From Syntrophomonadaceae bacterium (GTDB taxonomy: Bacteria > Bacillota > Syntrophomonadia > Syntrophomonadales > DTU052), in NCBI GenBank assembly GCA_012729505.1, contig JAAYDA010000046.1, positions 79,384-125,607 of the forward strand: a stretch of 46,224 bases of DNA. Direction: 5' to 3'. Numbering within the stretch: the stretch's first letter is position 1; each line of letters starts with the position of its first letter. The notes under the pieces were generated by a model that was not told where the DNA came from, searched no databases, and worked only from the letters and a program-made list of their open reading frames with translations. The position numbers were made by a program, and so were the translations under genes. Positions 17,112 through 24,704 of this stretch are shown here, one piece after another.

Positions 17112-18281
17112 ATGCAAAAGAAGAAGAAAGGCTTGCGAAACCGTAAAATATTGATATTAATTGTTCTGTTTGGGATAGCATTTGGAATAGGCTGTGCTTT
17201 GCCCGAATTAACAAAGATATGGGCTGATGAAGAAGCAGGTGGCCCGGCAATTGAAAAGGGTGAACCCGTGAACATTCTGGTTCTGGGCATAGATGCCCGG
17301 CCTAATGAGAAAATGACCCGCAGTGATACTATGATGCTGGTTCATGTGGATCCGGAGACGGGGAAAGTGGTAATAATCTCTATTCCTCGGGATACCAGAG
17401 TCAAATTGTCAGGGAAGACCAACCGAATAAATGCCGCCAATGCTCTGGGTGGCCCGGAGGCAGCCTGTAAGGCAGTTGAAGACCTTATGGATGTGAAGGT
17501 TGACTACTACTTATTGACTAATTTCAAAGGCTTTGAAAATATCATCGATATCCTGGGCGGAGTCACCTTAGATGTTGAAAAGAACATGTATAAACCCTCC
17601 GAAGGCATTAACCTGCGCAAGGGGGATAATCAGCACCTGAACGGCAAGAATGCCCTGGACTATGTCCGCTACCGAGACGATGCCCTGGCCGATATCGCCA
17701 GAACCCAGCGTCAGCAAAAATTCATCAAGGCCCTGGCTGATGAAATGCTGCAGACCAAAAACATTTTGAAAATACCGGCATTGATTCCGGAGTTAAAAGA
17801 TAATGTCCAGACCAACATGGGGACCAGGACTATGTTGAAGCTGGCTCAGGAAGCGGCTGAGTTTTCCACCGAGAATCTCATAACCCAAACCCTGCCGGGA
17901 TACTTTTATGATGATCCTGACACAGGGGTCAGCTATTGGATTGTGGACGAGAAAGAAGCCAAAAAAATGCTTGATACTCTCCTTTCCGGGCGGACGGTGG
18001 ATACAATTAAGGAATCTCCTTATCCGCCGGTAACCAAAGATCGTGATAAAAAAACGGACGAAACGCCTCCGGTCACTGATGCCGGAGGCGATACCGATAA
18101 AGATGACCCCATAAAAGATCCGGCCGATCCCTGGACAGATCCACCGGACGACCCTGTAGAAAAACCGGTGGATCCCGGAACGGGTCCGCCGGATGAGCCC
18201 GACGACCCGGCAGAATCCCCGGTCATACCGCCTCAGGAGCCGGAACAGCCGGAAGAGCATCTTGGCCCGGAGGGTTACTGA
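17112..18281 (+). CDS. LytR-CpsA-Psr (LCP) family cell-wall polymer ligase
   Basis: LCP proteins transfer undecaprenyl-linked polymers to peptidoglycan at the outer face of the membrane. This 389-aa protein has a basic start (MQKKKKGLRNRK), one membrane segment (about residues 13-33) and the LCP catalytic domain (about 50-290) with NILVLGIDARP, RSDTMMLVHVDP, SIPRDTRVKL, the YVRYRDD motif and RQQKFIKALADEM. The last 80 residues are a low-complexity, acidic, proline-rich tail (repeated DPP, PVDPG, PEQPEE), likely a flexible wall spacer. It follows the TagO/WecA gene, which fits a role in anchoring the polymer made here. Confidence 0.92.
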   Translation: MQKKKKGLRNRKILILIVLFGIAFGIGCALPELTKIWADEEAGGPAIEKGEPVNILVLGIDARPNEKMTRSDTMMLVHVDPETGKVVIISIPRDTRVKLSGKTNRINAANALGGPEAACKAVEDLMDVKVDYYLLTNFKGFENIIDILGGVTLDVEKNMYKPSEGINLRKGDNQHLNGKNALDYVRYRDDALADIARTQRQQKFIKALADEMLQTKNILKIPALIPELKDNVQTNMGTRTMLKLAQEAAEFSTENLITQTLPGYFYDDPDTGVSYWIVDEKEAKKMLDTLLSGRTVDTIKESPYPPVTKDRDKKTDETPPVTDAGGDTDKDDPIKDPADPWTDPPDDPVEKPVDPGTGPPDEPDDPAESPVIPPQEPEQPEEHLGPEGY

Positions 18282-18293
18282 TTATTACATAAC

Positions 18294-18323
18294 AAAAGAC
18301 TGCCGAAACAGGCAGTCTTTTTG
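18294..18323. terminator. Bidirectional intrinsic terminator
   Basis: A 10-bp stem, AAAGACTGCC / GGCAGTCTTT, has loop GAAACA, with T-runs on the plus strand and TTTT on the minus strand. It sits between the convergent LCP and TetR genes and can serve both. Confidence 0.85.
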
Positions 18324-18347
18324 TGAGTATATAGTTATTTAATAAAA

Positions 18348-18950
18348 TCAGTGGTGGAGGAAAGGCTTGAGATTTTCCTGGGAGACGTCGGGAGATGCTC
18401 TCACACTATCCCAGATGAAATTCATAGTTTGATCCACATATTCCGGATCAGTTGCCAGATGGGAGTTATCCATGAAATGAAGTATCACTATATGAAGGAC
18501 TTGGCAGGAAATATCCAGGATCAGTTCAACCGATGTATCTCTGAAGACTCCCTGCTCTATGCCGGGCATAATTATCCGTTCGATATATTCGCTGAATATT
18601 TCTTGCTTTTCCAGTTTCGAACAAATGGTTGAACTCAAATATTGGTTAATAATCAAATATTGCTCAGGCTGATCAAGGGCAAAAGCCAGCCAGTTTTTAT
18701 GCAGCTGCATAAAATTATCCTTAAGCGGCTTAGTCCTGTCCACATTTTTCCGATAGTACTTATCGACATTAATACTGCAGAATAAAAAGACGGCATCGAT
18801 CAGGTCGTCCTTAGTCGCGAAATAATGAAACAAGGTTCCGTTGGCAACTCCGGCTTCCCTGGCAATTTGGGCAGTAGAAGTATCCCGGAATCCCTGTCGG
18901 GCAAATAATATCAATGCCGTATTTAGAATTTTTTTCTTATTATGTTCCAT
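18348..18950 (-). CDS. TetR/AcrR family transcriptional regulator
   Basis: A 200-aa repressor-type protein. Residues 1-50 form the TetR HTH, with ILNTALILFARQGFRDTSTA, IAREAGVANGTLFHYFATKD and a recognition helix of typical sequence. The C-terminal ligand-binding part is divergent, so the effector is unknown. Members in fatty-acid-using Clostridia often control lipid metabolism or efflux, but nothing here shows the target. It is divergent from the dehydratase gene at 19.2 kb; the gap is mostly a hairpin repeat. Confidence 0.88.
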   Translation of the reverse strand: MEHNKKKILNTALILFARQGFRDTSTAQIAREAGVANGTLFHYFATKDDLIDAVFLFCSINVDKYYRKNVDRTKPLKDNFMQLHKNWLAFALDQPEQYLIINQYLSSTICSKLEKQEIFSEYIERIIMPGIEQGVFRDTSVELILDISCQVLHIVILHFMDNSHLATDPEYVDQTMNFIWDSVRASPDVSQENLKPFLHH

Positions 18951-19000
18951 ATTCTCATTTTGCGGGAGGCGAAAAGAAGAGTCAACTATTATTTTGTGGA

Positions 19001-19146
19001 GAGGCGTAAGGAGTGAGGCGTGAAGCGTGAGGAGGAGTGAGGCGGGAGGAGGAGTGAAGGGGGAGGAGTAAGGCGTGAGGCGTAAGGAGTGAGGCGTGAA
19101 GGGGGATTTTATATTTTCGCCTCACACCTTGCGCCTCACTCCTCAC
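19001..19146 (+). repeat. GTGAGGCG-family hairpin repeat, copy 3 (longest purine arm)
   Basis: About 100 bp of purine arm, built from many variants of GGAGTGAGGCGTGA, is followed by a T-rich loop (GGGGGATTTTATATTTT) and a 34-bp pyrimidine arm (CGCCTCACACC...CTCACTCCTCAC). The arm is far longer than its partner, so it seems to have grown by tandem duplication. The orientation matches the downstream dehydratase gene. Confidence 0.8.
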
Positions 19147-19184
19147 TATAAAGGGTTTTACATGTTTATAAAGAAACAGTTTAT

Positions 19185-19192
19185 GTTATACA
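19185..19192 (+). promoter_or_regulatory. Possible extended -10 promoter of the dehydratase gene
   Basis: TGTTATACA gives TG-N-TATACA in AT-rich DNA just after the hairpin repeat. The -35 region is poor. It would start transcripts near 19199, 25 bp before the ATG. Confidence 0.35.
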
Positions 19193-19223
19193 AATTTTTT
19201 AATATATGAACGAGGATTAATGT

Positions 19224-20975
19224 ATGAAACTCCATAGGTATATCCTGGTTTTCATGGATGTCTTTCTGGTGGTCTTATGCTTCTTTCTGGCTCTTTTTCT
19301 CAGATTTGAAGGAGATATTCCTGTCGAATATGCGAACAACTATGTAACCCTTGTCCCGGTTATAATAGGCATATCAGGAGTTACCTTTGTTGTTGTCGAC
19401 TTGTATAACCGTCTGTGGGAATATGCCAGTATCAAAGAACTGGTAGCCATTGTAAAGGCCGTTTCAATCAGCATCGGAATTATGATAATAGCTATCTATT
19501 TTCTGAATCTGGGCAAACTGCCCCGCAGCGTATATATAATCGCCTGGCTGCTGGGAATATTCTTCATCGGCTCCTCCCGGCTCTGGTGGAGGATGACCAG
19601 GGAGTATCTTATGAGCCGCAAATCCCTGAAAAGGGTGTGTATTGTTGGGACCAGTGACGAGGCGGTCAGGGCGGCTCATTTAGTGAAAAGCGACTTGGTG
19701 GGATTTGTGGATGACGACAAAAGAAACGTGGGCACATCGATTATGGGCTTCCCGGTACTGGGCACTACCTCCAGAATCGCTCAGGTGATTAATGCCTACA
19801 ACATAGATGAAGTAATAGTAGCCAGGATCATGAAATCATCAGGGCTGCGGACCCTGATTCATACCTGTAAAGATTTGAAGGTAGTTGTCAAGGTAATCCA
19901 GCAAAGCAATGGGGGGATGATACCTAAGCTCAGGCAGGTGAATCTGGAAGATCTGTTGGGACGAGCGCCGGCGGCTCTGGATATGGACAGTATTGCCGGG
20001 TACATCGCCAACCGTACCGTTCTAGTCACCGGAGCAGGGGGCTCTATCGGCAGCGAGCTATGCCGGCAAATTGCCCGTTATAACCCTCAGAAGCTCCTGG
20101 CCCTTGATTGCAGTGAAAACAACCTTTTTGAGCTGGAAATCGGACTTCGCACCATGTTTCCGGCCCTGTCCCTGGAGGCTATCCTCTTGGATGTAAAAGA
20201 CTTGAACCGCTTAGATGACTGTCTCAGGATTTACCGGCCCCAGGTGGTATTCCATGCCGCCGCCTATAAGCATGTTCCTATGATGGAACGGTTCCCCTCT
20301 CAGGCTTGGGACAACAACGTCATAGGAACCAATAATCTGTTGACATGTGTTCAGAAGATCGAGGTGGAAAGATTTATCCTCATTTCCACCGACAAGGCGG
20401 TAGATCCGGCCAATGCCATGGGAGCCAGCAAAAGGTTGGGTGAGATGCTGGTTATGCAGGCCAATTCCTCCAATCCCGGAAAGTATTCCGCCGTCCGTTT
20501 TGGCAATGTATTAGGAAGCCGGGGCAGTGTTATTCCCATATTTCAAAAGCAGATTGAAAATGGAGGGCCGATCACGGTTACTGATCCTGAGATGACCCGG
20601 TTTTTTATGACCATACCCGAGGCGGTGCAGCTGGTGATTCAGGCCGGCGCCCTGGCCAAAGGAGGAGAAATATTCGTCCTGGATATGGGCGACCCGGTAA
20701 ACATTCTGGAACTAGCTGAAGACCTGGTACGGCTTTCTGGATTAACTCCGGGTGAAGATATTGAAATCCAAATAACCGGCAGCCGACCGGGAGAGAAAAT
20801 GGATGAAGAGCTGTTCACTTCGGAGGAACAGCTGGACCAGACTACCCATGGCAGAATTTTCGTTTCCAGAAACGGTCACTTCAACAGATTTGAAGTGGAA
20901 CGCCTTACCCAAAGATTCTTTGGCGAAAGAGCTGTCAGTTCTATTAGTGATTTCAAGGCCAAAGGATCTAAGTAA
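19224..20975 (+). CDS. UDP-GlcNAc 4,6-dehydratase, membrane-bound (CapD/WbpM/PglF family)
   Basis: A 583-aa protein with four N-terminal membrane segments (about residues 8-125), a CoA-binding-like Rossmann domain (about 130-255) and an SDR catalytic domain with TGAGGSIGSELC near 271, AAYKHVPMMERFP, and STDKAVDPANAMGASKR, where Met replaces the usual catalytic Tyr as in PglF/WbpM. The family makes UDP-2-acetamido-4-keto-6-deoxyhexose, precursor of QuiNAc, FucNAc or bacillosamine. It is the first gene of the large plus-strand locus; the reductase and WbpL-like transferase that would use its product are the last two genes of that locus. Confidence 0.92.
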   Translation: MKLHRYILVFMDVFLVVLCFFLALFLRFEGDIPVEYANNYVTLVPVIIGISGVTFVVVDLYNRLWEYASIKELVAIVKAVSISIGIMIIAIYFLNLGKLPRSVYIIAWLLGIFFIGSSRLWWRMTREYLMSRKSLKRVCIVGTSDEAVRAAHLVKSDLVGFVDDDKRNVGTSIMGFPVLGTTSRIAQVINAYNIDEVIVARIMKSSGLRTLIHTCKDLKVVVKVIQQSNGGMIPKLRQVNLEDLLGRAPAALDMDSIAGYIANRTVLVTGAGGSIGSELCRQIARYNPQKLLALDCSENNLFELEIGLRTMFPALSLEAILLDVKDLNRLDDCLRIYRPQVVFHAAAYKHVPMMERFPSQAWDNNVIGTNNLLTCVQKIEVERFILISTDKAVDPANAMGASKRLGEMLVMQANSSNPGKYSAVRFGNVLGSRGSVIPIFQKQIENGGPITVTDPEMTRFFMTIPEAVQLVIQAGALAKGGEIFVLDMGDPVNILELAEDLVRLSGLTPGEDIEIQITGSRPGEKMDEELFTSEEQLDQTTHGRIFVSRNGHFNRFEVERLTQRFFGERAVSSISDFKAKGSK

Positions 20976-21030
20976 ACCAAATGACTATCAGGCAGCAGCA
21001 CCTGAAGCTGCTTATAAATAAGGAGAATAA

Positions 21031-22350
21031 ATGTCCATAAAAGAGTTACTGCTGAACAAAATTGCCGGCAAAGAAATCATTGTAGGAGTTGTGGGTCTCG
21101 GTTATGTGGGCCTGCCTTTGGCGGTAGAAAAGGCTAAGGCCGGATATAAAACTATTGGTTTTGACATCCAGCCTCAGAAGGTGGATATGGTCAATCAGGG
21201 CATTAACTATATTGGAGATGTGGTAGACGCTGAGCTGAGTGAGCTGGTAGCCGGGGGAATGCTGTCTGCTACCATAGATTTTTCCTTTATCAAAGATGTA
21301 GATTTTGTGGCTATTGCCGTGCCCACACCCCTGGATCAATACCAGCAGCCAGATATCAGCTATGTCAGAAGCAGCACCATGGAAATAGCGCGTTATATAA
21401 AGAGAGGCAGCATAGTAGTTCTGGAATCGACTACCTATCCAGGAACCACCGAAGAATTGCTGCTGCCCCTGCTGGAAGAAGGTTCAGGACTAAAATGCGG
21501 GGAGGACTTCTACCTCGGCTTTTCACCGGAGCGGGTTGATCCGGGGAACCGTATCTATCAAACTAAAAACACTCCCAAGGTTGTGGGAGGAGCAGGCCGT
21601 GATGCCACAGAAGTCATTGCCGCCTTATACCGCAACGTCTTGGAGGGTGAGGTATTCGAAGCCAGTTCTCCTCGGGTGGCCGAGATGGAGAAAATACTGG
21701 AGAATACCTATCGCAATGTCAACATAGGACTCATCAATGAGCTGGCCATCCTCTGCCACAAAATGGACATAAACATCTGGGAAGTCATCGAAGCAGCCAA
21801 AACCAAACCTTTTGGTTTCACACCCTTCTATCCCGGACCCGGCCTGGGAGGACACTGCATACCTCTGGACCCGTATTACCTATCCTGGAAAGCACGGGAA
21901 TACGGCTTCCATACCTCTATGATCGAAGCCTCCATGATGATAAACGATAAAATGCCGGAATACACTGTCGAACGGGCCGGCAAGATATTAAACCGCTTTA
22001 AAAAGGCCCTTAACGGCGCACAAATACTTATCCTGGGTGTGGCCTACAAACAGGATATCGACGATTACCGGGAAAGCCCGGCCATCCGGGTCATAGAAGA
22101 ATTCCATAAAACCGGGGCCGAAATTGAATTCTATGATCCATACATTAAAGAATTCAAAGACAAAGGTAAGACCATGACAGGCTTAACTGAGCTCACAGCC
22201 GAAAAAATACATTCCGCAGACCTGGTAGTAATCACCACCGCTCATACTAAGGTAGACTATGACCTGGTGCAGCAAAACGCTAAGGCCGTTTTTGATACTA
22301 AGAACGCCATGAAAAATGTGAAAAACCGGGAGAATGTGGAACTTTTGTGA
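21031..22350 (+). CDS. wbpA: UDP-N-acetylglucosamine 6-dehydrogenase, WbpA-like
   Basis: A 439-aa NAD-dependent dehydrogenase, close in length and motifs to WbpA: GVVGLGYVGLPLAVEKAKAG near the start, ESTTYPGTTEELLLPLLEEG, KPFGFTPFYPGPGLGGHCI with catalytic Cys276, and a C-terminal GVAYKQDIDDYRESPA. It would oxidise UDP-GlcNAc to UDP-GlcNAcA, the first step to UDP-GlcNAc(3NAc)A. The genes for the next three steps lie downstream, separated by a four-helix-bundle gene and repeats. The stop codon TGA is the first base triplet of hairpin repeat copy 4. Confidence 0.85.
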   Translation: MSIKELLLNKIAGKEIIVGVVGLGYVGLPLAVEKAKAGYKTIGFDIQPQKVDMVNQGINYIGDVVDAELSELVAGGMLSATIDFSFIKDVDFVAIAVPTPLDQYQQPDISYVRSSTMEIARYIKRGSIVVLESTTYPGTTEELLLPLLEEGSGLKCGEDFYLGFSPERVDPGNRIYQTKNTPKVVGGAGRDATEVIAALYRNVLEGEVFEASSPRVAEMEKILENTYRNVNIGLINELAILCHKMDINIWEVIEAAKTKPFGFTPFYPGPGLGGHCIPLDPYYLSWKAREYGFHTSMIEASMMINDKMPEYTVERAGKILNRFKKALNGAQILILGVAYKQDIDDYRESPAIRVIEEFHKTGAEIEFYDPYIKEFKDKGKTMTGLTELTAEKIHSADLVVITTAHTKVDYDLVQQNAKAVFDTKNAMKNVKNRENVELL

Positions 22351-22440
22351 GGAGTAAGGCGTGAGGCGAGAGGCGTGAGGCGTGAGGTGAGAGGCGCAAG
22401 TGGATTTTATTCACCTTACACCTAACGCCTCACTCCTCAC
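22347..22440 (+). repeat. GTGAGGCG-family hairpin repeat, copy 4
   Basis: The purine arm GTGAGGAGTAAGGCGTGAGG (from 22347) pairs with the final arm CGCCTCACTCCTCAC (to 22440); the loop region is GTGGATTTTATTCACC. Bases 22389-22419 are identical to 22805-22835 on the other side of the small gene that follows. Confidence 0.85.
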
Positions 22441-22457
22441 GAAAATGGAGGGATGAC

Positions 22458-22802
22458 GTGAGACAACATCATAAGCTTTTGGTTTGGCAGGAATCAATAA
22501 GGTTAGTTAAACAAGTTTATGAAATTAGCTCACATTATCCTAAAGAAGAACTCTATGGAATTGCAGCGCAAATGCGTAGAGCAGCAGTATCGATACCAAG
22601 TAACATAGCAGAAGGAGCTGCAAGAGATAGCTCAACTGAATTTGCCAGATTTTTAATTATAGCCAGAGGGTCGTTAAGTGAACTTGAAACACAGATAATA
22701 ATAGCTCAAGAGCTAGGTTATTATCATGACAACACAGTGCTTGGGCAAATAGAAAAAGTGTTTGCACTAATTGGAGGATTAATTAGGAAGATAAGGAGTT
22801 AG
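22458..22802 (+). CDS. Four-helix-bundle protein (S23/IVP-type family)
   Basis: A 114-aa all-helical protein of the family first seen in 23S rRNA intervening sequences. The signature is clear: LLVWQESIRLVKQVYEIS, then MRRAAVSIPSNIAEGAARD, ARGSLSELETQIIIAQELGY and a final basic helix. The start is GTG with GGAGGG upstream. The function is unknown; related proteins bind nucleic acid or form pentamers. The stop TAG lies inside repeat copy 5, and the gene is flanked by two repeats sharing a 31-bp exact block, so it looks like a cassette inserted between wbpA and wbpB. No reverse transcriptase or rRNA is nearby. Confidence 0.92.
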   Translation: MRQHHKLLVWQESIRLVKQVYEISSHYPKEELYGIAAQMRRAAVSIPSNIAEGAARDSSTEFARFLIIARGSLSELETQIIIAQELGYYHDNTVLGQIEKVFALIGGLIRKIRS

Positions 22803-22857
22803 GAGAGAGGCGCAAGTGGATTTTATTCACCTTACTCCTAACCCCTTACCCCTAACG
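22792..22857 (+). repeat. GTGAGGCG-family hairpin repeat, copy 5
   Basis: A shorter copy with purine arm TAAGGAGTTAGGAGAGAGG, loop AAGTGGATTTTATTCACC and pyrimidine arm TTACTCCTAACCCC. The first bases encode the end of the four-helix-bundle gene. Pairing of the arms is looser than in copy 4. Confidence 0.8.
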
Positions 22858-22875
22858 CAGATGGGAACATAATGA

Positions 22876-23039
22876 TAAGGAGAAAGGAGTAAGGCAGGCG
22901 GGAGCCAAATCTCACTTAAGAGATTTGTGCTTCCCGCTTGGTTCGACGTGGATCGTCGAACTTCCTATGGAGAAACAGGAGGCGTAAAGAGTTAGGAGCA
23001 AGGATTTTTTTCACCTCACACCTAACGCCTCACTCCTCA
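22876..23039 (+). repeat. GTGAGGCG-family hairpin repeat, copy 6 (composite)
   Basis: The purine arm (AAGGAGAAAGGAGTAAGGC) is interrupted by the second 75-bp double hairpin, resumes as GGCGTAAAGAGTTAGGAGC, and is followed by a T-rich loop and the pyrimidine arm CACCTCACACCTAACGCCTC, which ends 7 bp before the wbpB-like ATG. The layout matches copy 2. Confidence 0.8.
22892..22966 (+). repeat. 75-bp double-hairpin element, copy B
   Basis: It matches 16811-16885 at all but a few positions. Stem 2 is GTTCGACG / CGTCGAAC with loop TGGAT (22941-22961). Compared with copy A, two adjacent pairs are exchanged on both strands (A-T to G-C, G-C to A-T), so the stem is kept. Confidence 0.85.
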
Positions 23040-23046
23040 TGAAAAT

Positions 23047-24120
23047 ATGAATTATGCGATAATCGGTTGTGGTAGGATATCGCCCAATCACATTATGGCC
23101 GCGATTGAAAACAATCTGAACATCGTTGCTCTCTGTGATCTTATTCCTGCCAGCATGGAAGATAAGATTGAGAAATGTGGTTTGCCTGCAGATATAAGCC
23201 AATACACCGATTACAGAGAAATGCTGGATCAGGAAGAAATTGATCTCATTGCTATTGCCACTGAGAGCGGCAAACACGCTGTAATTGCCTTAGATTGCAT
23301 AGAAAAAGGCATTAATGTGATTATTGAAAAACCCATAGCTCTTTCTCTGGAAGATGCCGACGCCATTATAGCTGCTGCCGACAGGAAAGGGGTACTGGTT
23401 TCAGCCTGTCATCAGAACCGTTTCAATAAATCTGTCCAGAAGATCCGGGAGGCAGTAGAAACCGGACGCTTCGGCAGGCTGTTCCACGGTACAGCTCATA
23501 TTCGCTGGAACCGGGGGCCATCCTATTATAAACAGGCACCCTGGCGGGGTACCTGGGAGCAGGATGGCGGTGCCTTGATGAACCAGTGCATTCATAATAT
23601 TGATCTACTTCGCTGGATGATGGGTGATGAGATAACTGAAGCCTTTGCCTATACCGACCGCTTGAACCATGATTACATTGAAGCTGAGGACCTGGGAATA
23701 GCTCTCATCAAATTCAAAAACGGGGCCTATGGCATTATTGAAGGGACTATCAATGTTTATCCGGCTAATCTGGAGGAAACCCTGTATATTTTCGGAGAAA
23801 AAGGTACTGTCAAAGCGGGAGGTCATTCGGTCAACATCATCGAAGAATGGTTCTTTGCCGACCAGTCTGATGACCCAGAAGCAGTTAAGGCAGAATATCA
23901 CGAGAACCCGCCCAACATATACGGCTTTGGACACAAGCCTTTATATGCCGATGTAATAGACGCTATAAGGAATAAGCGTAAACCTTATATAGATGCAGAG
24001 GCTGGCAGGAGAGCCATAGAAGTTGTTTTGGGGATATATAAATCGGCGGTCGAAGGAAGGCCGGTAAAGCTTTCCCTGGACAAATGCAATACTCGGGACT
24101 TTAAAGGCAGGTTTGATTGA
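23047..24120 (+). CDS. wbpB: Gfo/Idh/MocA oxidoreductase, WbpB-like 3-dehydrogenase
   Basis: A 357-aa NAD-dependent oxidoreductase with an N-terminal Rossmann motif (YAIIGCGRISPNHIMAAIEN), the family motif IIEKPIALSLEDADA with its catalytic lysine, and HQNRFNKSVQKIREAV. In the Wbp pathway this enzyme oxidises C3 of UDP-GlcNAcA, giving the substrate of the WbpE aminotransferase. The role rests mainly on its neighbours: wbpA-like upstream, acetyltransferase and aminotransferase downstream. The pyrimidine arm of repeat copy 6 ends just before the start, and no Shine-Dalgarno sequence is visible, unlike nearly every other gene here. Confidence 0.8.
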   Translation: MNYAIIGCGRISPNHIMAAIENNLNIVALCDLIPASMEDKIEKCGLPADISQYTDYREMLDQEEIDLIAIATESGKHAVIALDCIEKGINVIIEKPIALSLEDADAIIAAADRKGVLVSACHQNRFNKSVQKIREAVETGRFGRLFHGTAHIRWNRGPSYYKQAPWRGTWEQDGGALMNQCIHNIDLLRWMMGDEITEAFAYTDRLNHDYIEAEDLGIALIKFKNGAYGIIEGTINVYPANLEETLYIFGEKGTVKAGGHSVNIIEEWFFADQSDDPEAVKAEYHENPPNIYGFGHKPLYADVIDAIRNKRKPYIDAEAGRRAIEVVLGIYKSAVEGRPVKLSLDKCNTRDFKGRFD

Positions 24121-24686
24121 TGGCTGAGTATTTTGTACATGAGAGCAGCTATATAGATGAAGATGTTGTTATCGGTGAAGGCACGAAGATATGGCACTTC
24201 TGCCATATCCAGAAGGGTGCCGTAATCGGGGAAAAGTGTGTATTAGGACAAAACGTCAACATCTCCAGCAATGTAAAAATCGGTAATTACGTCAAGATAC
24301 AGAACAATGTTACCGTTTATGAAGGGGTTCAGTTGGAGGACTATGTGTTCTGCGGGCCTTCCATGGTCTTTACTAATGACCTGACCCCCCGCAGCAAATA
24401 CCCTAAAGGATCCGCAAGATATAAAAAGACATTGGTGAAAGAAGGGGCCACTATCGGTGCTAACGCAACTATCGTCTGTGGCAATATCATTGGTAAAAAC
24501 GCCATGATCGCCGCCGGGGCGGTAGTAAGCAAAGATGTCCCTGACTATTCCCTCATGGCCGGTGTTCCCGCCCGACAGATGGGCTGGGTGTGCGAGTGTG
24601 GAGAAAGATTAGATCCTCAATTACTCTGTCAGCAGTGTAATAGGAAATATAAAGAGGTAGAGAGCGGCTTAAGTCCGTTAGTATAG
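24120..24686 (+). CDS. wbpD: UDP-sugar N-acetyltransferase, WbpD-like left-handed beta-helix
   Basis: A 188-aa hexapeptide-repeat enzyme. Repeats such as VVIGEGTKIWHFCHI, VIGEKCVLGQNVNI and IGNYVKIQNNVTV form the left-handed beta-helix, and a loop with NDLTPRSKYP is typical of WbpD/WlbB. It would acetylate the 3-amino group of UDP-GlcNAc(3NH2)A. The ATG overlaps the upstream TGA (TGATG), so translation is coupled. The C-terminus has an added CECGERLDPQLLCQQC segment, a four-cysteine, zinc-ribbon-like tail that classical WbpD does not need. Confidence 0.87.
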   Translation: MAEYFVHESSYIDEDVVIGEGTKIWHFCHIQKGAVIGEKCVLGQNVNISSNVKIGNYVKIQNNVTVYEGVQLEDYVFCGPSMVFTNDLTPRSKYPKGSARYKKTLVKEGATIGANATIVCGNIIGKNAMIAAGAVVSKDVPDYSLMAGVPARQMGWVCECGERLDPQLLCQQCNRKYKEVESGLSPLV

Positions 24687-24704
24687 ATGAACAGAGGTAC
24701 TAAT

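Noticed and set aside
19001-19146. CRISPR-like array of short repeats
   Set aside because: The units are 6-12 bp variants of GTGAGGCG without regular spacers, and no cas gene is present.
22458-22802. Avd component of a diversity-generating retroelement
   Set aside because: No reverse transcriptase, template repeat or variable repeat is found near it; the sequence fits the general S23 family.
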